A DNA stretch of 64,000 nt from Isoptericola jiangsuensis (GTDB lineage: Bacteria; Actinomycetota; Actinomycetes; Actinomycetales; Cellulomonadaceae). Position numbers and translations under genes: made by a program. Position 1 is the first letter of the stretch. Every line of letters begins with the position of its first letter. The stretch spans positions 3,348,001-3,412,000 of the forward strand of contig NZ_PDJJ01000001.1 of the NCBI RefSeq assembly GCF_002563715.1, given 5' to 3'. A model generated the notes under the pieces. That model was not told the origin of the DNA, ran no database searches, and saw only the letters and a program-made list of their open reading frames with translations. Positions 8,187 to 17,485 of the stretch are shown piece by piece.

Positions 8187-8969
8187 TCAGCCGACGCGGA
8201 TGAACGTCGGGTTGGACTGCCAGATGCTGCGGAACTGGATCGTCTTGCCCGGGCGGGGCGCGTCGATCTGCGTGTTGCCGCCCGCGTAGATCGCGATGTG
8301 GCCCGGGGTCCAGATGAGGTCGCCCGGCTGCGCGGCGGCACGCGACACGACGGTGCCGGCGTAGCGCTGGTCCGAGGAGGAGCGCGGCAGCGAGATGCCG
8401 ACCTGCGCGAAGACGTACTGGGTGAAGCCCGAGCAGTCGAAGCCCGAGGGGGTGGTGCCGCCCGAGACGTAGGGGACGCCCACGTAGCGCGACGCCACGG
8501 AGATCACCGACGAGCCGACGGCGGAGGCCGGGACCGAGGAGGCCTCGGTCGACGTCTCGGTGGAGGAGGAGACCTCGGTGCGCTCGGCGGAGCGCGACGG
8601 GGCGACCGTGCGCTCGACGACGGGCTCGGGCTCCGGGGCCGCCTTGATCTCCGCCTTCTTGGCGATCCTCGGCGTGATCTTCTCGACGTCGACCTTCGCG
8701 TCCGCGTCGACCGTCACGACCGGAGCCGACTCCAGGGCCTCGCGGGCCTGGTCGGTCAGCGCACCCAGGTCCACGGTGCTGAGCTTCTTGGCGGCGTCCG
8801 CATCGACCGGCGCGGCGTGCGCGGCGGTGGCGCCACCGATGGTCGAGACCAGGAGGCCACCGGCGGTGGCGACGACGGCGACCCGACGGCCGGCGGCGGC
8901 AGCGGTCGGCGCGGCCATCAGCGGACGGCGTGCGGCGCGGTGCTTGCCGAGCGTGGTGCGAGCAGTCAC
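8187..8969 (-). CDS. secreted NlpC/P60 peptidoglycan endopeptidase (paralogue 2)
   Basis: A 260-aa paralogue of the preceding hydrolase with the same order: signal region 1-53, charged linker to about 150, NlpC/P60 domain with C179 (FDCSG) and H224 (PGHIAIY). The start is GTG 8969 with GGAGGGG upstream. A 326-bp block (8569-8894) is almost identical in DNA to 7360-7685 of paralogue 1, only a few bases differing, whereas the catalytic halves are clearly diverged. This suggests recent gene conversion of the 5' half or selection for separate specificities. It has its own promoter, MtrA-like box, riboswitch and terminator. Confidence 0.93.
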   Translation of the reverse strand: MTARTTLGKHRAARRPLMAAPTAAAAGRRVAVVATAGGLLVSTIGGATAAHAAPVDADAAKKLSTVDLGALTDQAREALESAPVVTVDADAKVDVEKITPRIAKKAEIKAAPEPEPVVERTVAPSRSAERTEVSSSTETSTEASSVPASAVGSSVISVASRYVGVPYVSGGTTPSGFDCSGFTQYVFAQVGISLPRSSSDQRYAGTVVSRAAAQPGDLIWTPGHIAIYAGGNTQIDAPRPGKTIQFRSIWQSNPTFIRVG

Positions 8970-8985
8970 GGTGTACCCCTCCGGT

Positions 8986-9112
8986 CGCCTACGAGGTCAG
9001 CTGTCGGGTTCGGGTGGGAGATGCACCCGGCCTTCCAGGACTCACGTCCTGTCCGGCTTCACCCCGAGGACACCGTCTCCGATGCCCAGAATTGGGTCCC
9101 CCGCTCCTGCCG
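8986..9112 (-). ncRNA. c-di-AMP (ydaO-yuaA) riboswitch, copy 2
   Basis: It has the same conserved blocks and order as copy 1, with small changes in the variable stems (for example ACGTGAGTCC where copy 1 has ACGAGAGTCC). It lies 17 bases before the GTG of paralogue 2. The ends are approximate. Confidence 0.93.
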
Positions 9113-9197
9113 TACGGTCATCCGTGGGAACCGGGACGGTGGCAGGACTCGGCGTCCGACCCGGCACCCGCCCAGGACACCCGGGCGAGCGAGTCCG

Positions 9198-9237
9198 ACC
9201 GTACCGGAACCCGGGTGCGATGTCACGTTCCGGTCAC
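9198..9237 (-). promoter_or_regulatory. promoter and MtrA-like direct repeat of NlpC paralogue 2
   Basis: Minus strand: GTGACA (9221-9226), 17-base spacer, TACGGT (9198-9203), with GTGAC repeated at 9233-9237 and 9222-9226, 11 bp apart. Hexamers and spacing are the same as in copy 1 although the spacer sequences have diverged, which supports function. Confidence 0.68.
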
Positions 9238-9287
9238 GCCGGTGCCCGGCGGGACCGGACCGGGCGCCGCGACGCCCCCACCAGGGT

Positions 9288-9986
9288 TCAGACGCGGGCG
9301 ACGAACAGGTGCTTGGCCAGGTCCTCGGGCAGCTCGAGCGCCTCGTCCCCGTCCTCCGGCTGCACCACGAAGTCGTTGCCGGAGCGCTCCGCGGTGATCC
9401 GCACGCCCGGGAGCAGGCCCACGCCCGCCAGCCGCGCGAGGAACTCGTCGTCGACCTGCACCGGCTCCGCGATGCGCTGCAGCACGATCGTGCCGCCGTC
9501 GGGCTGCCCGGCCAGGAACGTCGGGAGCGACTGCACGCCGTCGAGGAAGGGCACCTCCTCGTACTGCTCCCCCAGCTCGGACAGGCCCGGGATCGGGTTG
9601 CCGTACGGGTCGTAGTGCGGGTGGTCCAGGAGCGTGACGAGCCGGCGCTCCACGAGGTCGCTCATCACGTGCTCCCAGCGGCACGCCTCGTTGTGCACGT
9701 GCTCCCAGTCGAGCTTGATGACGTCGGTGAGCAGCCGCTCGGCCAGCCGGTGCTTGCGCATCACGCGGGTGGCCTTGGCCTGGCCCGACCCGGTGAGCTC
9801 CAGGTGACGGTCGCCGGTGACCACGACCAGGCCGTCGCGCTCCATGCGCGCCACGGTCTGGGAGACGGTCGGCCCCGAGTGCCCCAGACGCTCCGCGATC
9901 CGGGCGCGCAGCGGGGGGATGCCCTCCTCGCCGAGCTCGTAGATCGTCTTGAGGTACATCTCGGTGGTGTCGATCAGGTCCGTCAC
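9288..9986 (-). CDS. dtxR: DtxR/IdeR-type iron-dependent transcriptional regulator
   Basis: A 232-aa regulator with an N-terminal winged helix (about 5-65), a dimerisation and metal-binding domain (66-140) and a C-terminal SH3-like domain (150-230). All ligands known from DtxR fall at the same numbers: H79, E83, H98 for the ancillary site and M10, C102, E105, H106 for the primary site. It should therefore be a true iron (or Mn) sensor that represses iron uptake when metal is bound. The start is GTG 9986 after GGGAG; TAGACT at 10015-10020 (minus strand) is a likely -10. No classical DtxR box was noticed in this window. Confidence 0.95.
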   Translation of the reverse strand: MTDLIDTTEMYLKTIYELGEEGIPPLRARIAERLGHSGPTVSQTVARMERDGLVVVTGDRHLELTGSGQAKATRVMRKHRLAERLLTDVIKLDWEHVHNEACRWEHVMSDLVERRLVTLLDHPHYDPYGNPIPGLSELGEQYEEVPFLDGVQSLPTFLAGQPDGGTIVLQRIAEPVQVDDEFLARLAGVGLLPGVRITAERSGNDFVVQPEDGDEALELPEDLAKHLFVARV

Positions 9987-10003
9987 GTCCGCTCCCGTCT
10001 TGA

Positions 10004-11221
<1,218 letters not shown>

Positions 11222-11228
11222 GCGGCGC

Positions 11229-11260
11229 ACGGCCCGCCCGGCACCCGCCGGGCGGGCCGT
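11229..11260. terminator. bidirectional terminator between serC and the MFS gene
   Basis: A perfect 14-bp GC stem (11229-11242 with 11247-11260) with a 4-base loop lies between the convergent stops at 11221 and 11289. Confidence 0.85.
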
Positions 11261-11288
11261 CCCGTGGTGGTGGGCCGCAGCGCCGCGC

Positions 11289-12578
11289 TCAGGCGGCGCG
11301 GACGTGCTCGACCGGTGCCGCGTCGAGGTAGACGACCTCCAGGTGGGGGCGGCGGCGCAGCCGGTAGCGGACCGTCACCCGCCAGTTCCGCATGGCCCAC
11401 ACGGTGGCGCCGACGGCCACGGCGAGCGTCGTCGCCGACCCGAGCAGGATCGCCGAGCGGGGGCCGAACACCTCGCCGACCCAGCCGACGACCGGCGAAC
11501 CGATCGGTGTCGCCCCGAGGAACACCATCATGTAGAGCGCCATCACCCGGCCGCGCATGACCGGGTCGACGGAGGTCTGGATGGTGGAGTTCGCGGCCGT
11601 CATCATCGTCAGGGCGGCCAGCCCGACGGGGATGGTGGTGAGCACGTAGCCCAGGTAGGTGGGCATGAGCGCGTTGACGGCGGTCGCCACGGCGAACGCG
11701 AACGCGGCGCCGATGACGAGCCGCACCCGGGGCCGGTCGCGACGCGCGGCGAGCAGGGCGCCGGTGAGCGACCCGATCGCGAGCACGGAGCCGAGGAGCC
11801 CGAACTCCCCGGCGCCGCGCCCGAACTCGACGCGCGCCATCATCGCGGACGTGAGCTGGAAGTTGAGGCCGAACGCGGACACCACGGCCATGACGACCAT
11901 GATGACGACGATGTCGGACCGGCTGCGCACGTAGCGGACGCCCTCGCGGATCTGCCCCTTGGCCCGGGGTGCGCGGGGCTTGGCCCACATCAGGGCGGGC
12001 TTCATGAGGGCGACGGCCGCGATCGTCGCGGCGAACGTGAGCCCGTTGACGACGAACACCCACCCGGACCCGACGGCGGCGATGAGCAGGCCGGCGGTGC
12101 CGGGCCCGACGAGGCGGGCGGCGTTGAACGACGCGCTGTTGAGGCCGACGGCGTTGGCGAGCCGCTCCGGCGGGACGAGCTCGGCGACGAACGTCTGCCG
12201 GACCGGGTTGTCGAACGCGGTGACGACGCCGAGGCCGAGGGCGAACGCGTACACGTGCCACAGCTCGGCGGCGCCGGACAGCACGAGGGCGCCGAGGCCG
12301 AGGGCGAGGAGGCCCATCGCGCCCTGGGTGCACATCAGCAGGCGCCGGCGCGGGAGGCGGTCGGCCAGGAGGCCCGTCCAGGGGCCGATGATGAGGAACG
12401 GCAGGAACTGCAGGGCCGTGGTGATCCCGACGGCGACGCCCGAGTCGTCGGTCAGCTCGGTGAGCACGAGCCAGTCCTGCGCGATGCGCTGCATCCACGT
12501 GCCGACGTTGGCGACCAGCGCAGCGCCGAACCACAGGCGGTAGTTCGGATAGGTCAGGGAGGAGAAGGTCGCACTCAT
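11289..12578 (-). CDS. MFS transporter, DHA3 (EntS-like) family
   Basis: A 429-aa protein with about twelve hydrophobic segments and a cytoplasmic loop in the middle. The motif GLLADRLPRRRLL after segment 2 is the MFS motif A. The opening LTYPNYRLWFGAALVANVGTWMQRIAQDWLV is characteristic in pattern of DHA3/MFS_3 exporters for siderophores or macrolides. The substrate is unknown. It is a single gene between serC and an unknown gene transcribed the other way. The iron regulator two genes away is suggestive only. Confidence 0.9.
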   Translation of the reverse strand: MSATFSSLTYPNYRLWFGAALVANVGTWMQRIAQDWLVLTELTDDSGVAVGITTALQFLPFLIIGPWTGLLADRLPRRRLLMCTQGAMGLLALGLGALVLSGAAELWHVYAFALGLGVVTAFDNPVRQTFVAELVPPERLANAVGLNSASFNAARLVGPGTAGLLIAAVGSGWVFVVNGLTFAATIAAVALMKPALMWAKPRAPRAKGQIREGVRYVRSRSDIVVIMVVMAVVSAFGLNFQLTSAMMARVEFGRGAGEFGLLGSVLAIGSLTGALLAARRDRPRVRLVIGAAFAFAVATAVNALMPTYLGYVLTTIPVGLAALTMMTAANSTIQTSVDPVMRGRVMALYMMVFLGATPIGSPVVGWVGEVFGPRSAILLGSATTLAVAVGATVWAMRNWRVTVRYRLRRRPHLEVVYLDAAPVEHVRAA

Positions 12579-12656
12579 CTGCCCCGGGCAACAGTGGCTT
12601 GCGCAGTTCTATTCCCACGCCCGAGAAGGAGGTTCTGTCCTTATCGTCCCATCCAC

Positions 12657-12662
12657 TACCCT
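12657..12662 (+). promoter_or_regulatory. -10 element of a leaderless promoter
   Basis: TACCCT lies 6 bases before the GTG at 12669. No ribosome-binding site lies directly before the gene; the AAGGAGG at about 12625 is too far away. Confidence 0.5.
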
Positions 12663-12668
12663 GTGCGC

Positions 12669-13136
12669 GTGCGCACCGAACTTACCCTCGCCGACACCCT
12701 CAAGACCCTCGGCCTCATCGGAGGATCGACCCTGCCGCGTTTCGTCACCGAGGTGGGTGGACGGGGAGACGTCCTGGAGGTCGTCGCGGATGCTCGCGCG
12801 GTACGGAGCCTGCCCGGACCACTCAAGGTGGCGACGCGCCTCGTCCCCGCAGTCCGCTCCCGCCTTCGCGTGGAGCGGTTCGACGGCGGCGTCGCAGTCC
12901 TTGACATCGACGCGTCCGCCGGCGGCCTGCCCGCCCACAAGCTCCTCGGCCTGGCCAAGAACCGGATCGAGTCCGTCCTGGCCGCCAAGGGTCTGCCGGC
13001 CGGGTCGGTCGAGATCCGGCCCGACGCAAAGATCGCGCTCGACGTCCAGCGTCTGGTCACCGCCCGCTTCCCCGGCACGGTCGTCACCGGCATGTCGTTC
13101 TCGAACGGCGTGGTCGCTCTCGACACCGCCGCCTGA
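12669..13136 (+). CDS. unknown 155-aa soluble protein
   Basis: No family recognised. The 155-aa product lacks a signal peptide and membrane segments, has no cysteine, and alternates short beta-like stretches (FDGGVAVLDIDA, VEIRPDAKIALDV, GTVVTGMSFSNGVVAL) with helices. Low-GC third positions at its start and a -10-like TACCCT 6 bases before the codon support GTG 12669 (GTG 12663 is possible). It stands alone between divergent MFS and convergent LCP genes. A regular codon pattern over the full length supports a real gene. Confidence 0.75.
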   Translation: MRTELTLADTLKTLGLIGGSTLPRFVTEVGGRGDVLEVVADARAVRSLPGPLKVATRLVPAVRSRLRVERFDGGVAVLDIDASAGGLPAHKLLGLAKNRIESVLAAKGLPAGSVEIRPDAKIALDVQRLVTARFPGTVVTGMSFSNGVVALDTAA

Positions 13137-13186
13137 GAGGCGGCCGAGAACGCCCGGGTGGCGTGACCGGCGCAGGCATTCTCCTC

Positions 13187-14284
13187 TTAATTGACGGTCG
13201 CGGGAAGCAGTTCGAGCTCCTCCCCGTGCTTCTCGAGGAACTCGGCCGCCTCGCCCTGCGAGATGGCCTTCATGAGCCGGCCGAAGGGCCTGTCGTCCAG
13301 CACGACGATCGACTGGCCGTCCGCCGAGCGGCCCGTACCTTCGTACGGTGCCGTCATGAAGACGACGTCGTTCGTCGACACCTCGCGGGCGCTCTCGAAC
13401 AGCTCGCGCATGCGGTCCATCGTGAGCTCGTCGTCGGTGGCAACCGACTTGCTGACCGTGTCGAAGAACTTGGTCATCGTCACGACGTTGCCGCGGTTGT
13501 TGTTGATCTTCCCCAGGATCGCGCGCATCCAGTTCTGCTGCCGCTGGACGCGCCCGAAGTCGCCGTTGGCCAATCCGTAGCGTTGGCGCGTGTACTTGAG
13601 CGCCTCCTCGCCGGACATCTGATGCACGCCGGCCGAGAAGAACACCTGGTCGCCGTCACCGATGTCCTCAGGGACCCGGATCTGCACGCCGCCGAGCGCG
13701 TCCGTCATCGACGTGAAGGACTCGAAGTCCGTCACCACGAAGTGATCGATCCGCACGTCGGTGAGGTTCTCGACGGTCTGGATCATCAACGACGGTCCGC
13801 CGTACGAGAAGGCCGCGTTGATCTTGGCCTGCCCGTACCCAGGCACCTCGACCCATGAATCACGGGGTATCGATACGACCACGGCTGACTTCCGGTCCGC
13901 CGGAAGGTGCACCAGCATGATCGCGTCGGTGCGCTGCGCTCCGGCTTCCCACTGTGACGGGTCTCCCGCCGAGATCCGCGAGTCAGATCCGAGGACGAGG
14001 ATGTTCACGTCCGCAAGTTCGGCCTCGGGGTCCGACGGCGCGGGGTCCGGACGATCGGTGATCTCCGCGAAAGGGTCGCCCAGCTTCTCGACGTTCGCGT
14101 CAAGGCTCTTCTGGAACCAGACCAGGGCGCCATAGCCCGCTCCTCCGAGCAGGGCGAGGAGGCAGACCACACCCACGAGCGCCTTGGCCGTCGGTCCCAG
14201 ACCGCGGCGACGGCGGGCGTGTCTCTGAGGTGCCGGGTCGCGGCTGTCGGGCACTCGGTGGCCGGTGGAGGTCCTGTGGGGCAC
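13187..14284 (-). CDS. LytR-CpsA-Psr (LCP) family protein, polymer-to-peptidoglycan ligase
   Basis: A 365-aa membrane-anchored enzyme: basic cytoplasmic tail (1-33), one membrane segment (34-56), then the LCP domain (about 90-250). The domain has VLGSDSR, a RTDAIMLVHL strand, SIPRDSWVEVPG and the KINAAFSYGG block that holds the conserved lipid-phosphate-binding arginines and aspartates. LCP enzymes move teichoic acids, capsules or arabinogalactan from a polyprenyl carrier to the wall. The frame stays open far upstream, but GTG 14284 is chosen because it precedes the membrane segment and TACGAT stands 6 bases before it. It is divergent from a glycosyltransferase pair. Confidence 0.92.
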   Translation of the reverse strand: MPHRTSTGHRVPDSRDPAPQRHARRRRGLGPTAKALVGVVCLLALLGGAGYGALVWFQKSLDANVEKLGDPFAEITDRPDPAPSDPEAELADVNILVLGSDSRISAGDPSQWEAGAQRTDAIMLVHLPADRKSAVVVSIPRDSWVEVPGYGQAKINAAFSYGGPSLMIQTVENLTDVRIDHFVVTDFESFTSMTDALGGVQIRVPEDIGDGDQVFFSAGVHQMSGEEALKYTRQRYGLANGDFGRVQRQQNWMRAILGKINNNRGNVVTMTKFFDTVSKSVATDDELTMDRMRELFESAREVSTNDVVFMTAPYEGTGRSADGQSIVVLDDRPFGRLMKAISQGEAAEFLEKHGEELELLPATVN

Positions 14285-14290
14285 GGGCAG

Positions 14291-14296
14291 ATCGTA
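14291..14296 (-). promoter_or_regulatory. -10 element of a leaderless promoter (LCP gene)
   Basis: TACGAT on the minus strand lies 6 bases before the GTG at 14284. The same TACGAT-N6-GTG layout is used by rfbD and the DUF2530 gene. A TGGGTGAATC (14314-14323, minus strand), a variant of the recurrent polysaccharide-promoter motif, lies just upstream. Confidence 0.6.
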
Positions 14297-14425
14297 GTGG
14301 GCGCAGCGACGACGATTCACCCACGTTTGCGAAGGGCTGGTGACGAAACGGTGTCTTGTTGCCCGTACGATCTTTCCGGGACTGGCTCCACCTGTCCCGC
14401 ACGACGATCGATCGAGAGTGGCGCC

Positions 14426-15847
14426 ATGCGCAACACCACCCCCCGAAACGTGCGTCGACATCTGCTGCTGGTCACGCACCACTACACGCCGGAACGGAAT
14501 GCGCCCCAACGGCGATGGGACGCACTCGCTCCACGCCTCATCGCAGCCGGTGTGGACGTCTCCGTCCTGGCCCCGCCGCCGCACTACCCGGACGGAGACC
14601 TCGCGGAGAGCCTCCCCGAGTACGCGCCCGGCCGGATCTCCCGAGGTGTCCACGGGGAACGGATCGTCAGGACGCGCTACCGCCGGCACACGGCAAGCCT
14701 GCGATCGCGTTCGATCGACCAGGCAGTCTCGGCCTGGAGCTCGATCCGACTCGGACTGCGCCTCTTCCGCCACCCCAGCATGCGTCCCGACATCGTCGTC
14801 GGCACAGTGCCAGGAATACCGTCGATGTTCGCCGCCTGGGTCCTTGCGCGCGGCCTGCGCGCTCGGTTCGTCGTCGAGATGCGCGACGCCTGGCCGGACC
14901 TGATCGAGCCCGCCGGCCTGCTCGAACCCCGCCGCACGGTCCGGGGCCGCATCGTCCGCACCGTGCGCGCCACGGTCCACCGCACGGTAAGTCGCCTGCA
15001 AGGCCGCGCCGATGCTGTCGTCACCACGACCGAGACATTCGCGGAAGTCCTCAGGAGCCGTGGCGTGGAGCAGGTCGCCGTCGTGCGGAACGGCACGTCG
15101 TTCACACCGGTCCGGCCGGAGGACGCAAACGAGTCCGGAGGGGACCAACCGTCAGACCGCCCGCTGCACCACCGCCCGTTGCGAGCGGCGTACGCCGGGA
15201 CGATCGGACGGGCCCAGGATCTCGCCACCGTGGTGCGCGCGGCCGCGCGCCTCCGCGATCGTGGCGTCGACGTCGACGTCAGAGTCGTCGGGACGGGCAC
15301 CGACGTCGAGCGTCTGCGCACCCTCGCGGCCGCGCTCGACGCTCCGGTCAGTATCAGCGGCCCCGTGACGCGCGCCGAGGTCCGGAAGCTGTACGCGTGG
15401 GCGGACACCCTGCTCATCTCGCTGCGCGATTGGCCCCCGCTGGAGTGGACCGTGCCGTCCAAGCTGTACGAGGTGATGGCGGCTGCTCGACCTGCGACCG
15501 CCTGCGTGGCCGGCGAGGCCGCCAGCCTCGTCGCAGAGAACGGGGCGGGCGCCGTCGTGATGCCGGGGGATGTCGACGGACTCATGTCCCTCTGGTCGAC
15601 CTGGGTCGCGGAGGGGGCGCCGCCCGAGGTGTCTTCCGCCGCCGCGCACTGGGTCGCCGAGAACGCCGACGACGACGTGCTCGGTTCGCGCTACGTGGAC
15701 CTCGTCGACCACATCTTGGCCCCGGCACGGCACGACGACGGCGACAAGGCCAGCGCGACGTGCCCCGCTTGCCTGCCCAGTTCCAGGCCCCCCGAGCATC
15801 AGGTCCCGCCGCACCAGGCCGCCGCCCCGCACGGAGCCCGCCGATGA
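14426..15847 (+). CDS. glycosyltransferase family 4 (WbuB-like)
   Basis: A 473-aa GT-B enzyme. The N-terminal half begins with LLLVTHHYTPERNAPQRRW and contains an aspartate-rich acceptor region; the C-terminal half has RAAYAGTIGRAQDL and the donor-binding EVMAAARPA motif. The family transfers a nucleotide-activated sugar to a lipid-linked acceptor at the cytoplasmic face. The last 40 residues are poorly conserved and Pro/His-rich. ATG 14426 is the first start after the divergent LCP promoter. The stop overlaps the next gene (ATGA), so the two glycosyltransferases form one unit. Confidence 0.88.
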   Translation: MRNTTPRNVRRHLLLVTHHYTPERNAPQRRWDALAPRLIAAGVDVSVLAPPPHYPDGDLAESLPEYAPGRISRGVHGERIVRTRYRRHTASLRSRSIDQAVSAWSSIRLGLRLFRHPSMRPDIVVGTVPGIPSMFAAWVLARGLRARFVVEMRDAWPDLIEPAGLLEPRRTVRGRIVRTVRATVHRTVSRLQGRADAVVTTTETFAEVLRSRGVEQVAVVRNGTSFTPVRPEDANESGGDQPSDRPLHHRPLRAAYAGTIGRAQDLATVVRAAARLRDRGVDVDVRVVGTGTDVERLRTLAAALDAPVSISGPVTRAEVRKLYAWADTLLISLRDWPPLEWTVPSKLYEVMAAARPATACVAGEAASLVAENGAGAVVMPGDVDGLMSLWSTWVAEGAPPEVSSAAAHWVAENADDDVLGSRYVDLVDHILAPARHDDGDKASATCPACLPSSRPPEHQVPPHQAAAPHGARR

Positions 15848-17457
15848 GGCGCGTTCGCGAGCTCGCGCGCAACGCGCGGTTCACTTCGTCATACCTGTTT
15901 CGAGCGATCTGCACCGACCCCTCATGGTTGGTGCTCCAAGCAGCGCGCAGGCTTCCGCCTTGGTCGAGCACCCTCGTCGTTCCCCGGGTTGAACGTGTTC
16001 TCGGCGACGGCACGCGGGGTCGCGCGGGCCGCCTTCGCGCTGCCTGGGCCTCCGGAGATGTCACGGCCATCCAGGAGTCACGCCCCCACGGTCGATCCAC
16101 AAGGCTGGTCCGAGAGGCGCTGATGGGCGAGATCTCTATGTTGCGCGCCCCCCAGCCGCCACGCCGCGACGTCACCCCCGGATCGGTCATGACAGGTGAC
16201 ACGGGCACAGGTGTCGTTGCCGTCCACCACCACCTCACCAACTCGTTGCCGCACACGCAGAGCGGCTACACCCTGCGGACCCATGCGATCCTCACCGCCC
16301 AGCGAGCGGCCGGACTCCGCGTGTCGGCCACCACGCGTCCGGGCTACCCGTTGACGATCGGTGTGCCCACCGCACGCCACACGGACGTCGTCGACGAGGT
16401 GGCCTATCAACGGCTCGTTCCGCGGGGCCTTCCCCTCGACAGGCGCCGGAGGGAAACGGAGTCCGCCGACCTGCTCGCGGCAGCCGCGCTTTCAGCGGGT
16501 GCCCGCCTGCTCCATGCGACCACGCCCTGGACGACGGGCCAGGCAGCCCATGACGCCGCGGATCGGCTGGGACTCCCCTGGGTGTACGAGGTGCGCGGGT
16601 TGCCGGAGGAGACCTGGGCCGCGTCCCACTCAAGCACAGCGGACCGCGAGGAGGCTGCGCGGTCGGAGCGCTACGCCCTGATTCGCGCCAAGGAGACGTC
16701 GCTCGCGCTGGCCGCCGATCACGTCGTCACCCTCAGCGCGACGATGCGCGACGAGCTGGTGTCGCGAGGCGTGCCCGGGTCCCGCATCTCCGTCGTCCCC
16801 AACGCTGTCGACAGCACGCTCCTCGGCCTCGACACCGTGACCCCCGGTCAAGCTCGCGCCCGCCTCGGACTGGCCGATCGGCCTCTGATCGGGACGGTGA
16901 CGTCGGTCGTCGGGTACGAAGGGCTGGACATGGTGCTGCACACCGTGGCACGGCTGCGGGCGGAGGGCCTGGACGTCGGAGCACTGGTGGTGGGTGACGG
17001 AGTCGCACGGCCCGGCCTGCAGCGTCTGGCGGACGATCTCGGGATCAGCCCGTTCGTGACCATGCCCGGTAGAGTGCCGCGCAGGACGGCCCGGACCTAC
17101 CTGGCCGCTCTCGACGTCGTGCTCGTCCCCCGCCGTCCCGACCGCGTGACCCGCCTGGTGACGCCGCTCAAGCCGGTCGAGGCGATGGCGATCGGCCGCC
17201 CCGTGGTGGCCAGCGACCTGCCTGCGCTGGCCGAGGTGTGCTCACCGCTGGATGGCGGCAGACCTGCGGCCCGGCTCGTCCTGCCCGGCGACGTCGACGG
17301 GTGGAAGACAGCTGTGACGGACCTCCTGCACGATGAGGCCGCCCGCACCGCGCTTGTCGCTGCCGGTCGGGAGGTGGCCAGCGGTCGGACGTGGGAGCGG
17401 ATCGTCTCCCGATACGACGCCGTGTACTCGGCAGCCCTCGCTCCGCGGTCCCGCTGA
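15844..17457 (+). CDS. glycosyltransferase family 4 with long N-terminal extension
   Basis: A 537-aa enzyme. Residues 1-115 are a family-poor extension. The GT4 core follows: an HHHLTNSLPHTQSGYTLR-type acceptor loop, then the donor domain with VPNAVDS, IGTVTSVVGYEGLD and the E-x7-E stretch EAMAIGRPVVASDLPALAE. The catalytic pattern is complete. ATG overlaps the stop of the preceding glycosyltransferase. The pair probably adds successive sugars to the wall polymer that the divergent LCP enzyme attaches (inference from context). Confidence 0.87.
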   Translation: MRRVRELARNARFTSSYLFRAICTDPSWLVLQAARRLPPWSSTLVVPRVERVLGDGTRGRAGRLRAAWASGDVTAIQESRPHGRSTRLVREALMGEISMLRAPQPPRRDVTPGSVMTGDTGTGVVAVHHHLTNSLPHTQSGYTLRTHAILTAQRAAGLRVSATTRPGYPLTIGVPTARHTDVVDEVAYQRLVPRGLPLDRRRRETESADLLAAAALSAGARLLHATTPWTTGQAAHDAADRLGLPWVYEVRGLPEETWAASHSSTADREEAARSERYALIRAKETSLALAADHVVTLSATMRDELVSRGVPGSRISVVPNAVDSTLLGLDTVTPGQARARLGLADRPLIGTVTSVVGYEGLDMVLHTVARLRAEGLDVGALVVGDGVARPGLQRLADDLGISPFVTMPGRVPRRTARTYLAALDVVLVPRRPDRVTRLVTPLKPVEAMAIGRPVVASDLPALAEVCSPLDGGRPAARLVLPGDVDGWKTAVTDLLHDEAARTALVAAGREVASGRTWERIVSRYDAVYSAALAPRSR

Positions 17458-17466
17458 GAGACCTAT

Positions 17467-17485
17467 CCGCGAGCGCGTTTCGCGG
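17467..17485. terminator. short stem-loop between convergent genes
   Basis: CCGCGA (17467-17472) and TCGCGG (17480-17485) with a 7-base loop lie in the 28-bp gap between the GT4 gene and the convergent methyltransferase. Confidence 0.4.

Noticed and set aside
12618-12640. Strong Shine-Dalgarno-like AAGGAGG before the 155-aa gene
   Set aside because: No start codon lies at a workable distance; the gene start is about 40 bases further on.
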